Assembly: GCF_018918075.1 (NCBI RefSeq)
Contig: NZ_JAHLPW010000004.1
Span: 124,001 to 188,000, forward strand
Length of the DNA: 64,000 bases
Reading direction: 5' to 3'
Origin: Virgibacillus sp. MSJ-26
GTDB lineage: Bacteria; Bacillota; Bacilli; Bacillales; Amphibacillaceae
A model generated the notes under the pieces. That model did no database searches. It saw only the letters and a list, made by a program, of their open reading frames with translations, and was not told the DNA's origin. The first letter of the stretch is position 1; the number at the start of each line of letters is the position of its first letter. Below are positions 1 to 9,070 of the stretch, piece after piece. A program made the translations under genes and the position numbers.

Positions 1-384
1 ATGTGGAAATAACCCTTGAAAAGCAGCTTTTCTGGCTACCTTTTCGGGAAGCGATTGTTTATTGGTTTGATAAATAGCATCACGAGCCTGTTCTAATAGA
101 TGGCCAAACTGTACCCCTGAAGGACAGACAGGTTCACAAGCACGGCAGCCGAGACACATATCAATTGAATTTTTAACTTCTTCTGTCGGTTCAATCAAAC
201 CATCAACTAGACCTTTCATTATTGCAATACGACCGCGTGGGGAATGTACTTCATCGCCTGTTTCAATGTAAGTTGGACAACTCGGTAAGCAAAAGCCACA
301 CCTGGTGCAATTCATCAATTCATCATAATCCATTTTTTCTTTAAAATCGTGTTGAATACGTTCCTTTTCTTTAATATCCATCAT
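1..384 (-). CDS. glcF: Glycolate oxidase iron-sulfur subunit, N-terminal part
   Basis: The first 128 codons are in the window and the gene runs off the left edge. It has two 4Fe-4S ferredoxin motifs, CTRCGFCLPSCP near residue 26 and CLGCRACEPVCP near residue 76, as in GlcF, the electron-transfer subunit that works with the FAD subunit GlcD on glycolate or D-lactate. The start ATG overlaps the glcD stop (ATGA), so the two are translationally coupled. A second ATG follows directly. The C-terminal cysteine-rich CCG domains expected in the family are outside the window. Confidence 0.85.
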   Translation of the reverse strand, partial: MMDIKEKERIQHDFKEKMDYDELMNCTRCGFCLPSCPTYIETGDEVHSPRGRIAIMKGLVDGLIEPTEEVKNSIDMCLGCRACEPVCPSGVQFGHLLEQARDAIYQTNKQSLPEKVARKAAFQGLFPH

Positions 385-1793
385 TTAGAAATCACCACCC
401 TCTCCCTTTCTGATTTAGCGAACATTTTACCTGGATTCATAATGTAGTTAGGGTCAAGTGCTTTTTTAATATTTCGCATTGCTTCAATTCCTGCTTCACC
501 TACTTTGAGATGAAGATAAGGTAATTTCATCACACCCACACCATGTTCACCTGTAATGGTTCCGCCAAGTTCAACGGCTTTCATGAAGATTTCTTCTAGA
601 GCGTCTTCAATCCGTGCGATCTCATCTTTATTTCGTACATCTGTTAAACATGTGGGGTGAAGATTCCCGTCTCCTGCATGGCCAAAGGTGCAAATGGTAA
701 TGTCATATTTTTTGGCAATTTCATTAATCGCTTTCACCATTTTGGCAATTTCTGAACGAGGGACGGTGGCATCTTCTAAAATTGTTGTCGGTTTCAAGCG
801 AGATAAAGCTGAGAGAGCTGAACGTCGTGCTTCCGTTAAGGCTTCGGCTTCGGCAAGTGTTTCGGCAACAGACACATCAAACGCTTGATTATCTCTGCAC
901 AATTGCTCTATTTTTTCCATATCTCTTTCAACAACTTCTTCAGGCCCATCTTGTTCGATAAGTAAGACGGCTTTAGCATCGAGAGGTAAACCAATTTGTG
1001 CAAAATCCTCGACTACTTTAACTGTTGCTTGGTCTAAAAATTCCAAGGTAGCTGGAATGATTCGATTAGCAATAATAGCTGAAACAGTCTCAGCAGCCGC
1101 TTCGAGATCATGATAAAGAGCGAGCATTGTTTTCTTTGTTTCCGGTTGAGGAATAAGCTTAAGAATAGCTGAAGTAATGACACCAAGCGTCCCTTCTGCT
1201 CCAACATATAGCCTAGTTAAGTCATACCCTGCCACATCTTTAGCAAGCTTTCCTCCTGTCCGAATGACTTCTCCATTCGGCAGGACAATCTCGAGTCCTA
1301 AAACATAATCTCTAGTTACCCCATATTTCAGTCCACGAAGGCCGCCTGAGTTTTCACTAATATTCCCACCGATTTGTGAAATGTGCATGGATCCTGGATC
1401 AGGTGGATAAAACAGTCCCACCTCTTCAGCTGCTCTGAAAATATCTTGTGTGTAAACGCCAGGTTGAACGGTCATCGTTAAGTTTTCTTCATCAATCTCC
1501 AGAATTTGATTCATATGACGAAATAGAAGTACAATTCCTCCTTCAAGCGGAGTGGTTCCCGCACATAAATTTGTTCCTGAACCACGGGGGACAATGGGAA
1601 TTTTATATTCATTACATAACTTTACAATGGCAGCAACTTCCTTCGTGTTCCGCGGCGCTACCGCTGCATCTGGCATGGCTTGAAATTGTGGAGTAGAATC
1701 ATAAGAGTAAGCTAGTAAGCTAGCATTACTCGTCTCGACATTCTCACGTCCTACAATTGCTTCAAGTCTTTTCTGTATATCTTCATCAAGCAT
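381..1793 (-). CDS. glcD: FAD-linked glycolate/D-lactate oxidase subunit GlcD
   Basis: This 470-residue flavoprotein belongs to the GlcD/D-lactate dehydrogenase family. An FAD_binding_4 domain carries PRGSGTNLCAGTTP at residues 69-82, and the C-terminal FAD-linked oxidase domain carries GEHGVGVMK at 415-423. It oxidises a 2-hydroxy acid and passes electrons to GlcF, whose gene overlaps downstream. An AGGAG site precedes the ATG. The gene follows lutC after about 245 bases that hold a candidate promoter, so it may be transcribed separately from lutABC. Whether the substrate is glycolate or D-lactate cannot be told from sequence; placement beside the L-lactate operon makes D-lactate plausible. 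Confidence 0.88.
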   Translation of the reverse strand: MLDEDIQKRLEAIVGRENVETSNASLLAYSYDSTPQFQAMPDAAVAPRNTKEVAAIVKLCNEYKIPIVPRGSGTNLCAGTTPLEGGIVLLFRHMNQILEIDEENLTMTVQPGVYTQDIFRAAEEVGLFYPPDPGSMHISQIGGNISENSGGLRGLKYGVTRDYVLGLEIVLPNGEVIRTGGKLAKDVAGYDLTRLYVGAEGTLGVITSAILKLIPQPETKKTMLALYHDLEAAAETVSAIIANRIIPATLEFLDQATVKVVEDFAQIGLPLDAKAVLLIEQDGPEEVVERDMEKIEQLCRDNQAFDVSVAETLAEAEALTEARRSALSALSRLKPTTILEDATVPRSEIAKMVKAINEIAKKYDITICTFGHAGDGNLHPTCLTDVRNKDEIARIEDALEEIFMKAVELGGTITGEHGVGVMKLPYLHLKVGEAGIEAMRNIKKALDPNYIMNPGKMFAKSERERVVISK

Positions 1794-1877
1794 TTCAATT
1801 CTCCTCTCATGAAGCCTTGTCTATCTACTCGAAAAACCTATCTAGTGGACTTGTTATTTAAAGAAAATTGTAACTCT

Positions 1878-1907
1878 ATTATAAAGGCTCCCACTCGTAT
1901 AGGTCTA
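1878..1907 (-). promoter_or_regulatory. Candidate sigma-A promoter of glcD
   Basis: On the minus strand a perfect TATAAT (1878-1883) is preceded, 18 bases upstream, by TAGACC (1902-1907). It lies about 85 bases upstream of the glcD start. The -35 is weak, so this rests mainly on the -10. Confidence 0.35.
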
Positions 1908-1935
1908 GGACATCTAGGAAGTATTTCTACTAATA

Positions 1936-2018
1936 CGATACTTTAATTTATTAAATACATCGCGAGACTGGGACATAAGTATTTTAGTTAATGTAAAATC
2001 GAACGTATTAAAGTATCG
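1936..2018. repeat. Distant 12-bp inverted repeat around a conserved-looking motif
   Basis: The arms CGATACTTTAAT (1936-1947) and ATTAAAGTATCG (2007-2018) are exact complements separated by 59 bases. The interior carries GAGACTGGGACATAA (1964-1978), a string I recall from intergenic repeats in other Bacillaceae and staphylococci. It lies between the lutC stop and the glcD promoter. Function is unknown; it is not a standard terminator because no T-run follows. Confidence 0.4.
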
Positions 2019-2039
2019 CTTATATTTTGCTGTTTAAAC

Positions 2040-2753
2040 TTACATATCATCTACTAATATATATGTTGCCATTGTCGGTCCATGAACTCCGACGATAAGA
2101 TTCATCTCAATATCCGCACTATTACTTGGCCCTGAGATAAAGCTCACAAATGAAGGTGTCTTTTCCCCACGCTGATTTGCCTTATGGATTTTCTCCGTTG
2201 CTTGCGTTATTCTCGGAACAACAGTGCTTTTAGGAATAATAGCAATATATGTTTTTGGTAATAAACTGATAGACCGTCCATTGTCTTTATCATTAAATAA
2301 CGTCACCGTTGCAGACTCAGCCAAAGTAATATCGCTAAATGTCAACCCTATATCTGCTCGTTCCGCAAACGTTTGATTCTCTTTATCTTTACTAGAATCC
2401 CAAAAATGAACTTCCATATCAGGATTGTTTTGTTTCATCACGCTAAGTAAATCGCCTATGCCATACTCTTCGTTTCGTGAGTCATTAGAAGCAATAATTG
2501 AATTTCCGTAGTTTTCAATTGTTTCTTTCAAAGTATCGTTCAAACCAGCTAAATCTGTCTTTTTAAAAGTTGTATGAATAACGTCACATTGTTTTTCCAG
2601 AACGTCCACCAAATCATCTTGAGTGAATCCTTTCAACACTTCTTGCTGAGGGTTAAAACTCCAAGTTGGTCGTTCTACACCTTGCTTACGGCGTGGGCGT
2701 CCTAGATTTGCCGCTAGATTATTTAAAAAGGATTCACGATTTTTTATGGCCAT
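2040..2753 (-). CDS. lutC: Lactate utilization protein LutC
   Basis: This 237-residue protein is of the LUD (LutB/LutC, YkgG) family, with the family-type segment DIGLTFSDITLAESATVTLF in the C-terminal half. LutC is a component of the LutABC iron-sulfur complex that oxidises L-lactate to pyruvate in Bacillus. It is the last gene of lutABC; its ATG overlaps the lutB stop by one base, so coupled translation is likely. The length matches the family. Confidence 0.9.
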   Translation of the reverse strand: MAIKNRESFLNNLAANLGRPRRKQGVERPTWSFNPQQEVLKGFTQDDLVDVLEKQCDVIHTTFKKTDLAGLNDTLKETIENYGNSIIASNDSRNEEYGIGDLLSVMKQNNPDMEVHFWDSSKDKENQTFAERADIGLTFSDITLAESATVTLFNDKDNGRSISLLPKTYIAIIPKSTVVPRITQATEKIHKANQRGEKTPSFVSFISGPSNSADIEMNLIVGVHGPTMATYILVDDM

Positions 2754-4177
2754 TATACTTCGCCTCCCTTTTGTCTATCTTTAAACCAAGCACGAAATGA
2801 TTGTTTGCTTGGAGCGGGAAAGTCTCTCGTATCTGTCCAGCCTTTTAATGGTCCTGGCCCATTGGTGACCTTTTCTCCTTTAGTCCATGGTTTCAGTGCC
2901 GTACGCGCCATTTTAGAACTTAATTTATATGCTGCAGGGTTCGAAGCCCACTGTGCATACCCTTGCATAGCAATCTTTTCAGAGGACGAACCTAAATCCT
3001 CTCTTTCTACAATAATTTCACGATGACGGATGAGTTGTTCATGTAACGGTATTTTCACCGGGCATGCTTCAGTACAAGCTCCGCATAATGATGAAGCGTA
3101 AGGAAGTTCTTTATGGTCTTCATACCCATCAAGTAGCGGAGTGATTACCGCGCCAATTGGACCGGGATATATTGAACCGTAAGCATGTCCGCCAACCTGA
3201 CGATACACTGGGCATACATTAATACATGCAGCACAACGAATACAATGAAGTGCGGATTGGAATTCAGTTCCCAAAATATTGGATCTGCCATTATCGACAA
3301 TGACTAAATGATAGTCATCCGGTCCATCAATTTCATCTTCAAGTCTTGGCCCAGTGATTGCTGTAATATAGCTTGTAAGATTTTGGCCTACAGCTGATCT
3401 TGTAAGTAAACTGACCAAGACCTCCATTTCTTCCCAAGTGGGAACAAGCCGCTCCATTCCCATAACAGTTATTTGAGTATCTGGAAGAGCAGTCACCATC
3501 TCAGCATTACCTTCATTTGTAACAAGTGTGATGGCTCCCGATTCAGCGACAGCAAAATTACATCCAGTAATACCGACATCTGCAGATAAAAATTCTTGTC
3601 TCAATTGTTCTCTTGCGAATGCAGCAAGTTCTTCAGGGTCATCAGACTTTTGATATCCCCGTTTTTCAGTAAATGTTCTTTTAATACTTTCCTTGTCCTT
3701 ATGAATGGCTGGGGTGACTATATGTGAAGGAGGGTCTTCATCAAGCTGAAGTATCCACTCACCAAGATCTGTTTCAACAATGTCGATGTCATCTTTTTTT
3801 AAAGCTTCATTAAGGCCAAGTTCCTCAGTCACCATTGATTTTGTTTTGGCTACCTTTTTGCCATTTTTCTTTTTAACTACATTTCGAATATAGTTATTTG
3901 CTTCTTCAGGTATTTCGGCAAAATAAACATTTCCGCCACGCTCAGCAACTTGATCGCTTAGCTGCTGCAAGTAATAGTCAATGTTTTCTAAAGTATGTGT
4001 TCGAATTTCTTCACCTAATGAGCGCCACTCTTCCCAGTTCCCGAGTTCCTCAGCCCTTTTCCGCTTTCCACTTCGAAATCTCCCTTGGGCTGATGCAACA
4101 GCTTGACGCATAAAATCATTATGAAGTCCTTCTTGAACTCGCTCAACATAAGGGGTATCTCCTAATTTTATACTCAT
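2753..4177 (-). CDS. lutB: Iron-sulfur lactate utilization protein LutB
   Basis: The protein has 474 residues. The N-terminal two thirds are a LUD domain ([19 protein letters not shown] near residues 202-220). Two 4Fe-4S motifs follow, with cysteines at 312, 315, 318, 322 and at 365, 368, 372. Together with LutA and LutC it oxidises L-lactate and feeds electrons to the respiratory chain. It lies 24 bases after lutA in the order A-B-C known from Bacillus subtilis. Confidence 0.92.
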   Translation of the reverse strand: MSIKLGDTPYVERVQEGLHNDFMRQAVASAQGRFRSGKRKRAEELGNWEEWRSLGEEIRTHTLENIDYYLQQLSDQVAERGGNVYFAEIPEEANNYIRNVVKKKNGKKVAKTKSMVTEELGLNEALKKDDIDIVETDLGEWILQLDEDPPSHIVTPAIHKDKESIKRTFTEKRGYQKSDDPEELAAFAREQLRQEFLSADVGITGCNFAVAESGAITLVTNEGNAEMVTALPDTQITVMGMERLVPTWEEMEVLVSLLTRSAVGQNLTSYITAITGPRLEDEIDGPDDYHLVIVDNGRSNILGTEFQSALHCIRCAACINVCPVYRQVGGHAYGSIYPGPIGAVITPLLDGYEDHKELPYASSLCGACTEACPVKIPLHEQLIRHREIIVEREDLGSSSEKIAMQGYAQWASNPAAYKLSSKMARTALKPWTKGEKVTNGPGPLKGWTDTRDFPAPSKQSFRAWFKDRQKGGEV

Positions 4178-4201
4178 TGACTGACAACTCTCCTTTCCTT
4201 T

Positions 4202-4918
4202 TTAGTGATGATTTAAAATTTCAGTAATATGGGCGATTTTCACATGTTTACCTTCTCGAGACATTCTCCCGCCAATATTAGCAAGACACGCCATATCTCC
4301 ACCAACTAAGTACTGGGCACCTGTTTCCGTGACATGTCGAGATTTTTCTTCAACCATCGCTGTCGATAGAGCTTCCTCTTTGACTGCAAATGTTCCTCCA
4401 AAACCACAACAATCTTCCTTAACCGGAAGTTCAATTAATTCGATTCCTTTTACGTTTCTTAATAGTTTCATAGGTGCTTCTCTGACCCCTAGAATTCTTG
4501 TCATATGACATGATGGATGGTAAGTGACTTTCCCTTTAAAAGTTGAACCTACATCTGTAATGCCGAGAACATCAACTAAAAACTGAGTGATTTCATACGA
4601 TTTATCAGCTAAGTCTTGTGCTGCATCTCGCCAAACTGGATCGTCTTTAAATATTTTAGGATATTCCTTCAACATGCCCACGCAAGAACCAGATGGTCCT
4701 ACCACATATTTAGAATATTGAAATGCCTTCATCATTTGTTTCATTGCTTTTTTTGATTCTTGTAAATAGCCACTATTAAAAGCTGGTTGTCCACAACATG
4801 TTTGCTGTTCTGGAAAGTCAACCTCACACCCCACATGTTCCAATAACTCAACTGTATTTTTACCGACATCTGCTGCTAATAGATCACAAAAACACGTTAT
4901 AAACAGTGATACTTTCAT
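4202..4918 (-). CDS. lutA: Lactate utilization protein LutA
   Basis: This 238-residue protein has two cysteine-rich CCG domains (CCGQP at residue 41, CCGFGG at residue 170), the heterodisulfide-reductase-like fold typical of LutA/YkgE. It is the first gene of the lut operon. An AGGAGG site precedes the ATG. A palindrome and a possible -10 lie just upstream, so control by a GntR-type LutR-like repressor is plausible, but no lutR gene is in the window. Confidence 0.92.
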   Translation of the reverse strand: MKVSLFITCFCDLLAADVGKNTVELLEHVGCEVDFPEQQTCCGQPAFNSGYLQESKKAMKQMMKAFQYSKYVVGPSGSCVGMLKEYPKIFKDDPVWRDAAQDLADKSYEITQFLVDVLGITDVGSTFKGKVTYHPSCHMTRILGVREAPMKLLRNVKGIELIELPVKEDCCGFGGTFAVKEEALSTAMVEEKSRHVTETGAQYLVGGDMACLANIGGRMSREGKHVKIAHITEILNHH

Positions 4919-4935
4919 GACTTACCACCTCCTGA

Positions 4936-4951
4936 AAGTTTACTAAAACTT
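4936..4951 (-). promoter_or_regulatory. Palindromic operator candidate upstream of lutA
   Basis: AAGTTT-ACTA-AAACTT is a dyad with 6-bp arms and a 4-bp centre, placed 17 bases before the lutA ATG. A possible minus-strand -10 TAAAAT lies at 4961-4966, with TTGATG at 4986-4991 (19-base spacing). This position downstream of the -10 suits a repressor site. The regulator is inferred, not seen. Confidence 0.35.
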
Positions 4952-4977
4952 ATTACATCCATTTTAGCATTTATGAA

Positions 4978-5003
4978 GACTAATTCATCAATTTTCCGGG
5001 TAT
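4978..5003 (+). promoter_or_regulatory. Possible SigB-type promoter
   Basis: GGGTAT (4998-5003) matches the SigB -10 and is preceded after 14 bases by GACTAA (4978-4983), four of six matches to the SigB -35 GTTTAA. It would drive the small hydrophilic gene that starts at 5051. The AT-rich stretch at 5024-5036 could instead hold a sigma-A -10. Confidence 0.3.
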
Positions 5004-5050
5004 ATCATCTCTATAGGTGAAAATATATTATATTTTTTAGGAGGAATTTT

Positions 5051-5236
5051 ATGAGTGATCAAAAACAGGATGAAAAGAAAGTTGATATAGAAGACAGTAA
5101 AAATATAGCGGAACACAATTATAAACCAACAAAAGAGCAAAAAAGAACAGAAACTGAAGAGGCTCTTTCTGAGACCAATAACCAAATGCAAAAACAGTAT
5201 TACAAAGGAACCATAGATAACAAAAGTGAGGATTAA
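5051..5236 (+). CDS. Small hydrophilic protein, 61 aa
   Basis: The gene encodes a highly charged, Lys/Glu/Asp/Gln-rich protein with no hydrophobic segment and no cysteine, probably disordered. A strong AGGAGG site lies 7 bases before the ATG, and an intrinsic terminator follows at 5265-5289, so it is a self-contained transcription unit. I do not recognise the family. The size, composition and possible SigB promoter recall small general-stress proteins, which is inference only. Confidence 0.65.
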   Translation: MSDQKQDEKKVDIEDSKNIAEHNYKPTKEQKRTETEEALSETNNQMQKQYYKGTIDNKSED

Positions 5237-5264
5237 TCAAGATAAGAATTATGATATCTAAACT

Positions 5265-5289
5265 AAAAAGCGGGCCTTCCGCTTTTTTT
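5265..5289 (+). terminator. Intrinsic terminator
   Basis: AAAAAGCGG and CCGCTTTTT form a perfect 9-bp stem with a 5-base loop and a T7 run on the plus strand. It ends the 61-aa gene. Confidence 0.8.
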
Positions 5290-5557
5290 CTGTTTATAAA
5301 GGTTTATAAAGTCATAAAACGTTTCTTGTCTTCTAACGCGTTGAGACTCACGTAAAAATTTGAATATCCGTAGTGTTCTAATTCCTGTTTTCATCTCACA
5401 CAACCAGGAAAAAAACATTTTATACCGGATGTGATATTTGTCATTGATATAAAAATCAAACAAGTGTAATTTATAACATGAGGGTTTTTTGGCATACTAA
5501 TAATTCCCAAAGGCATTTGAAAAACCATATATTTTTAATGTCCAAATTAGGAGTTTT

Positions 5558-6607
5558 ATGATGAGTTCTATTATTATTGAAAAAATTAAAAGTCTATTTT
5601 CAGGATATTTCGCTCTTGTGATGGCCACAGGCGCCCTATCGATTGGAACCCATTTAATTGGAATGGAAGCTATATCTAAAACTTTGTTATTTATAAATAT
5701 ATTCGCTTATATTATATTATGGATTCTAACCATTTTAAGAATGATTAAGTTTTTTCCAGAGGTCCTTGCAGATATAACGAGTCATGCTAACGGACCAGGC
5801 TTTTTCACACTTGTGGCAGGTACTTGTGTGTTTGGTAGCCAATTGATTATTGTCGCTGGACAGTATGAAGTTGCGAGGTATCTTTGGTTTCTTGCTATTA
5901 TTTTGTGGGTGCTCATTATGTATACATTTTTCACTGCTGTCACGATTCGAAAAAATAAGCCTACATTCGCTGAAGGGATAAATGGGGCTTGGCTTATTGC
6001 TGCTGTCGCTACCCAATCAGTTTCTATATTAGGGACGTTATTATCACCTTATCTTTATTTAGGGGTAGAAGTCGTCCTTTTTTTTACACTTTGCATGTAT
6101 TTTTTAGGCTGTATGCTTTATTTAAATATTATCACTCTTATTTTTTATCGCTTTACCTTTCTTGACTTTAAATACGAAACATTAACACCACCTTACTGGA
6201 TTAATATGGGTGCAGTCGCAATTACAACGTTAGCCGGTGCCACTCTTATCATGCACGCTGAAAGTTTCTCTTTACTAAATGAAATCACCCCTTTCCTAAA
6301 AGGGTTCACATTATTTTTCTGGATTACAGGTACATGGTGGATACCACTATTATTTATTTTAATGATTTGGCGTTATTTATATAATCATTATCCTTTAACT
6401 TATGATCCGCAGTTATGGGGAATGGTGTTTCCGCTTGCGATGTATACAACGAGTACATATCAATTATCAGAAGCTTTATCACTTCCATTTTTGAAAGTGA
6501 TTCCAAACTTTATGGTTTTTATCGCTATTTTTGCTTGGGTGTTTGTCTTTATCCGGTTATTTTCACACTTAATTAAAGATGTATGGTTAAAAGGGAGAAA
6601 AGCATAG
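5558..6607 (+). CDS. TDT/SLAC1-family membrane transporter
   Basis: This 349-residue integral membrane protein has about ten hydrophobic segments. The N-terminus (FSGYFALVMATGALSIGTHL) is typical of the tellurite-resistance/dicarboxylate transporter (TehA, Mae1, SLAC1) family of anion channels and C4-dicarboxylate carriers. TAGGAG precedes the first of two ATGs. It stands alone, with about 270 non-coding bases upstream. The substrate cannot be inferred; malate, sulfite and chloride-type anions are all known in the family. Confidence 0.75.
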   Translation: MMSSIIIEKIKSLFSGYFALVMATGALSIGTHLIGMEAISKTLLFINIFAYIILWILTILRMIKFFPEVLADITSHANGPGFFTLVAGTCVFGSQLIIVAGQYEVARYLWFLAIILWVLIMYTFFTAVTIRKNKPTFAEGINGAWLIAAVATQSVSILGTLLSPYLYLGVEVVLFFTLCMYFLGCMLYLNIITLIFYRFTFLDFKYETLTPPYWINMGAVAITTLAGATLIMHAESFSLLNEITPFLKGFTLFFWITGTWWIPLLFILMIWRYLYNHYPLTYDPQLWGMVFPLAMYTTSTYQLSEALSLPFLKVIPNFMVFIAIFAWVFVFIRLFSHLIKDVWLKGRKA

Positions 6608-6679
6608 TGGGGAAAATAATCACCTTTACAAAATATGTTACCATATAAATAAATTCAATCCATGAAGGTAGTGAGAGCA

Positions 6680-7087
6680 TTGACAAAAACATTATATCAA
6701 TTCAATCTATCCACCCATGAAAAGCAATCATTTACGAACTTAGACAATTACTTGGAGCAAGCTTTATTTGAAAGTGGTGTGAAAGAGGGTATTCTAACTG
6801 TTTATTGTCCCCATACAACTGGTGCGATTACAATTAATGAAAATGCTGATCCCGATGTTAAAACTGATTTAAAACTTGGCCTTAATCAAACATTTCCTAA
6901 TAAAGCAGAATATGTGCATTTTGAAGGAAATTCAGATGGCCATATGAAATCCTCAGTTGTCGGAGCTAGCGAAACACTAATCATCTCAAATGGAAAACTC
7001 ATTCTTGGCACATGGCAAAGCGTGTATTTTTGTGAATTTGACGGTCCTAGAGAAAGAACGTTTTACGTGAAAATAATCCAAGGATAG
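6680..7087 (+). CDS. YjbQ family protein (UPF0047)
   Basis: This compact protein of about 135 residues has the family core HTTGAITINENADPDV, whose His and Glu form the likely metal/active site, and a C-terminal GTWQSVYFCEFDGPR-type strand. YjbQ proteins are reported to have weak thiamin-phosphate synthase activity, but the cellular role is unsettled. I chose TTG at 6680 because AAGGTAGTGAG lies at the right distance. An ATG at 6662 would overlap that site and add six residues. A strong terminator follows. Confidence 0.8.
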   Translation: MTKTLYQFNLSTHEKQSFTNLDNYLEQALFESGVKEGILTVYCPHTTGAITINENADPDVKTDLKLGLNQTFPNKAEYVHFEGNSDGHMKSSVVGASETLIISNGKLILGTWQSVYFCEFDGPRERTFYVKIIQG

Positions 7088-7114
7088 ACAGCTAAGGGAG
7101 GGCTATATACACAA

Positions 7115-7156
7115 AACCCGAACAATAATATTCCATTTGTTCGGGTTACTTTTTTA
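7115..7156 (+). terminator. Intrinsic terminator after yjbQ-like gene
   Basis: AACCCGAACAA (7115-7125) and TTGTTCGGGTT (7137-7147) form a perfect 11-bp stem, followed by ACTTTTTTAT. It separates convergent yjbQ-like and purC genes. Confidence 0.85.
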
Positions 7157-7169
7157 TAAGGTGAATCTC

Positions 7170-7850
7170 TTATGGTGCTACTAACTTTTGCAATTCAATC
7201 GGACTAACATACTCACCATTTTTATAGGCGCGCATATTCCCGCCGGAAATCTCATCAATCAAGAGAACCTGGTCTTCTTTATTTCGTCCAAATTCAAGTT
7301 TTATATCATAGAGCTCAATCTCACGTTTAGCCAATTCATCCTTTACTAGATTAGAAATCCTGATGGTTAATTCCTTTAAAATTCTATATTCATCTCGTGT
7401 TAATATACCAAGCATTCTGAGAGCATCCTGATTGATTGGAGGATCGTTGCGCTTATCATCTTTCAACGTCACTTCAACAAATGCATCAAGAGGCTGACCT
7501 TCTTCAGCATATTTACCATATCTCTTTAAAAAGCTACCAACAGCACGATAACGGCAAATAACTTCAAGCCCGTCACCAAATGGCTTAACAGGGATAACTT
7601 TCATCGTCCCCTCATCCAACTGACTTGAGATGAAATGTGTTGGAATACCTTGTTTATGTAATAGCTCAAAAAAGAATGTTGATAGTCTTAATCCTGCAAG
7701 GCCGGCACCTTCTACCGTTAAACCGACCGTATTAGCTCCAGGGTCGAACTGGCCATCTTCACCAGTGACATCATCCTTAAATTTCAGCAAATAATTTCCG
7801 TCAGTCAATTCGTACACGTTTTTTGTTTTACCAATCACTTTAGGTTGCAT
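7170..7850 (-). CDS. purC: Phosphoribosylaminoimidazole-succinocarboxamide synthase (orphan)
   Basis: This is a SAICAR synthetase of 226 residues, slightly shorter than the usual 237-240. It has the family segments GKTKNVYEL near the N-terminus, KFKDDVTGEDG, VICRYRAVGSF and LIDEISGGNMR. It condenses CAIR with aspartate using ATP in purine synthesis. No other pur gene is nearby, although Bacilli normally have purC inside a pur operon, so this may be a second, divergent copy. GAGG lies 8 bases from the ATG at 7850 but only 2 bases from the ATG at 7856, so 7850 is preferred. Confidence 0.85.
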   Translation of the reverse strand: MQPKVIGKTKNVYELTDGNYLLKFKDDVTGEDGQFDPGANTVGLTVEGAGLAGLRLSTFFFELLHKQGIPTHFISSQLDEGTMKVIPVKPFGDGLEVICRYRAVGSFLKRYGKYAEEGQPLDAFVEVTLKDDKRNDPPINQDALRMLGILTRDEYRILKELTIRISNLVKDELAKREIELYDIKLEFGRNKEDQVLLIDEISGGNMRAYKNGEYVSPIELQKLVAP

Positions 7851-7941
7851 GAGCATTTCCTCACTTTTTATTTCATTTAAATCCTAATAATTATATTTTA
7901 TCACAAATTAACGGTTAAACAGCGAATATTTGGTGCTACTA

Positions 7942-8919
7942 TTAAGGGGTTAAAATCACCTTTCCGGTCGTCTCTCGCCCTTGTAATAATTGATGAACAA
8001 GTGTTGCGTCTGTTAGTGGATAGGCGCCCCAAATTTTTAACTCTAACTCGCCAAAACTCACATAACCCAATAATTCTTCCAAACTACTTTCCAACAATTC
8101 AGGTCTTTGCATGATTTGTGGTAAGAAAAAACCGATAACTGATTGATTCTTTTTCATCAAACTTGATGGGTAAAATTGTGCTTGCTCGCCACTTGCAGCA
8201 CCATAGATGACAAGTCTTCCAAATGTCGCCAGGCAATCGAGCGTCTTATGAAAAACTTCACCACCAACCATTTCCAGGGCAACATCCACACCTTGGCCAT
8301 CGGTGATATCTAGGATCTTTTTTTCCCAGCCCTCTTCTGTATAGTTGATAAGGTGATCTGCACCCATACCCTGAGCGAGTAATAACTTTTCTTCATTGCT
8401 TGCCGTAGCAATCACTTTTCCGGCCCCAAATAACTTAGCAAGCTGTACAGCCAGCAAGCCTACACCACCAGCTGCAGCATGAATTAAGACAGTATCTCCT
8501 TGTGCAAGGCGTCCCATCGTTTTCAGCGTATGATAGGCAGTCAGCCCCTGTAAAGGGAGTGCAACAGCCTCCTCAAATTCAACGCCATCTGGAATAGGAA
8601 TCAAACCTTTAGCTGGCGCCACAGCATATTCAGCATAACCACCTTGCTCAATTAGTGTTACAACCCGTTTACCTTTTTCTACACCGCGAACGTTTTTTCC
8701 AACTTCCGTGACGACACCTGCTATTTCAGCACCAGGCACAAAAGGTAATGGCGTGGGTACGACATACTGCCCTTCTCGTCGCGCTGTATCTGCATAATTA
8801 ACCCCTATTGCTTTCACATCTATCAAAACTTCTTTTTCACCAACTTGAGGAACATCCATATCAATCAGTCCTAAAACATCTGGACCACCATACTTTTTGA
8901 ACTGTACTGCTTTCATCAT
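7942..8919 (-). CDS. Zinc-independent quinone oxidoreductase (MDR family)
   Basis: This 325-residue medium-chain dehydrogenase/reductase resembles NADPH:quinone reductase (Qor). It has a GroES-like N-terminal domain (VNYADTARREGQY) and a Rossmann domain with AAAGGVGLLAVQLAK for NADPH. The zinc-binding cysteines of alcohol dehydrogenases are absent. The in-frame ORF extends 30 codons further, but AGGGGG lies 9 bases before the ATG at 8919 and the resulting MMKAVQF start fits the family. It is monocistronic, with a tandem repeat array upstream. Confidence 0.85.
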   Translation of the reverse strand: MMKAVQFKKYGGPDVLGLIDMDVPQVGEKEVLIDVKAIGVNYADTARREGQYVVPTPLPFVPGAEIAGVVTEVGKNVRGVEKGKRVVTLIEQGGYAEYAVAPAKGLIPIPDGVEFEEAVALPLQGLTAYHTLKTMGRLAQGDTVLIHAAAGGVGLLAVQLAKLFGAGKVIATASNEEKLLLAQGMGADHLINYTEEGWEKKILDITDGQGVDVALEMVGGEVFHKTLDCLATFGRLVIYGAASGEQAQFYPSSLMKKNQSVIGFFLPQIMQRPELLESSLEELLGYVSFGELELKIWGAYPLTDATLVHQLLQGRETTGKVILTP

Positions 8920-9070
8920 TTTAGAAATCCCCCTCTGTGTTGTGTTAGAAAAATTATAATTATCCATTATTTTAACATAAAAATTAGCAAGCAAGGGAAA
9001 TATTTTCAATTGGTGATTATATAACAGAGTGGTGTTTCGCGGAATTACCTTTGTTTGACAGAGTTTTTAT

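Noticed and set aside
5263-5463. 66-codon minus-strand ORF after the 61-aa gene
   Set aside because: It ends inside a terminator stem, lacks a ribosome site and has a composition like random AT-rich DNA.
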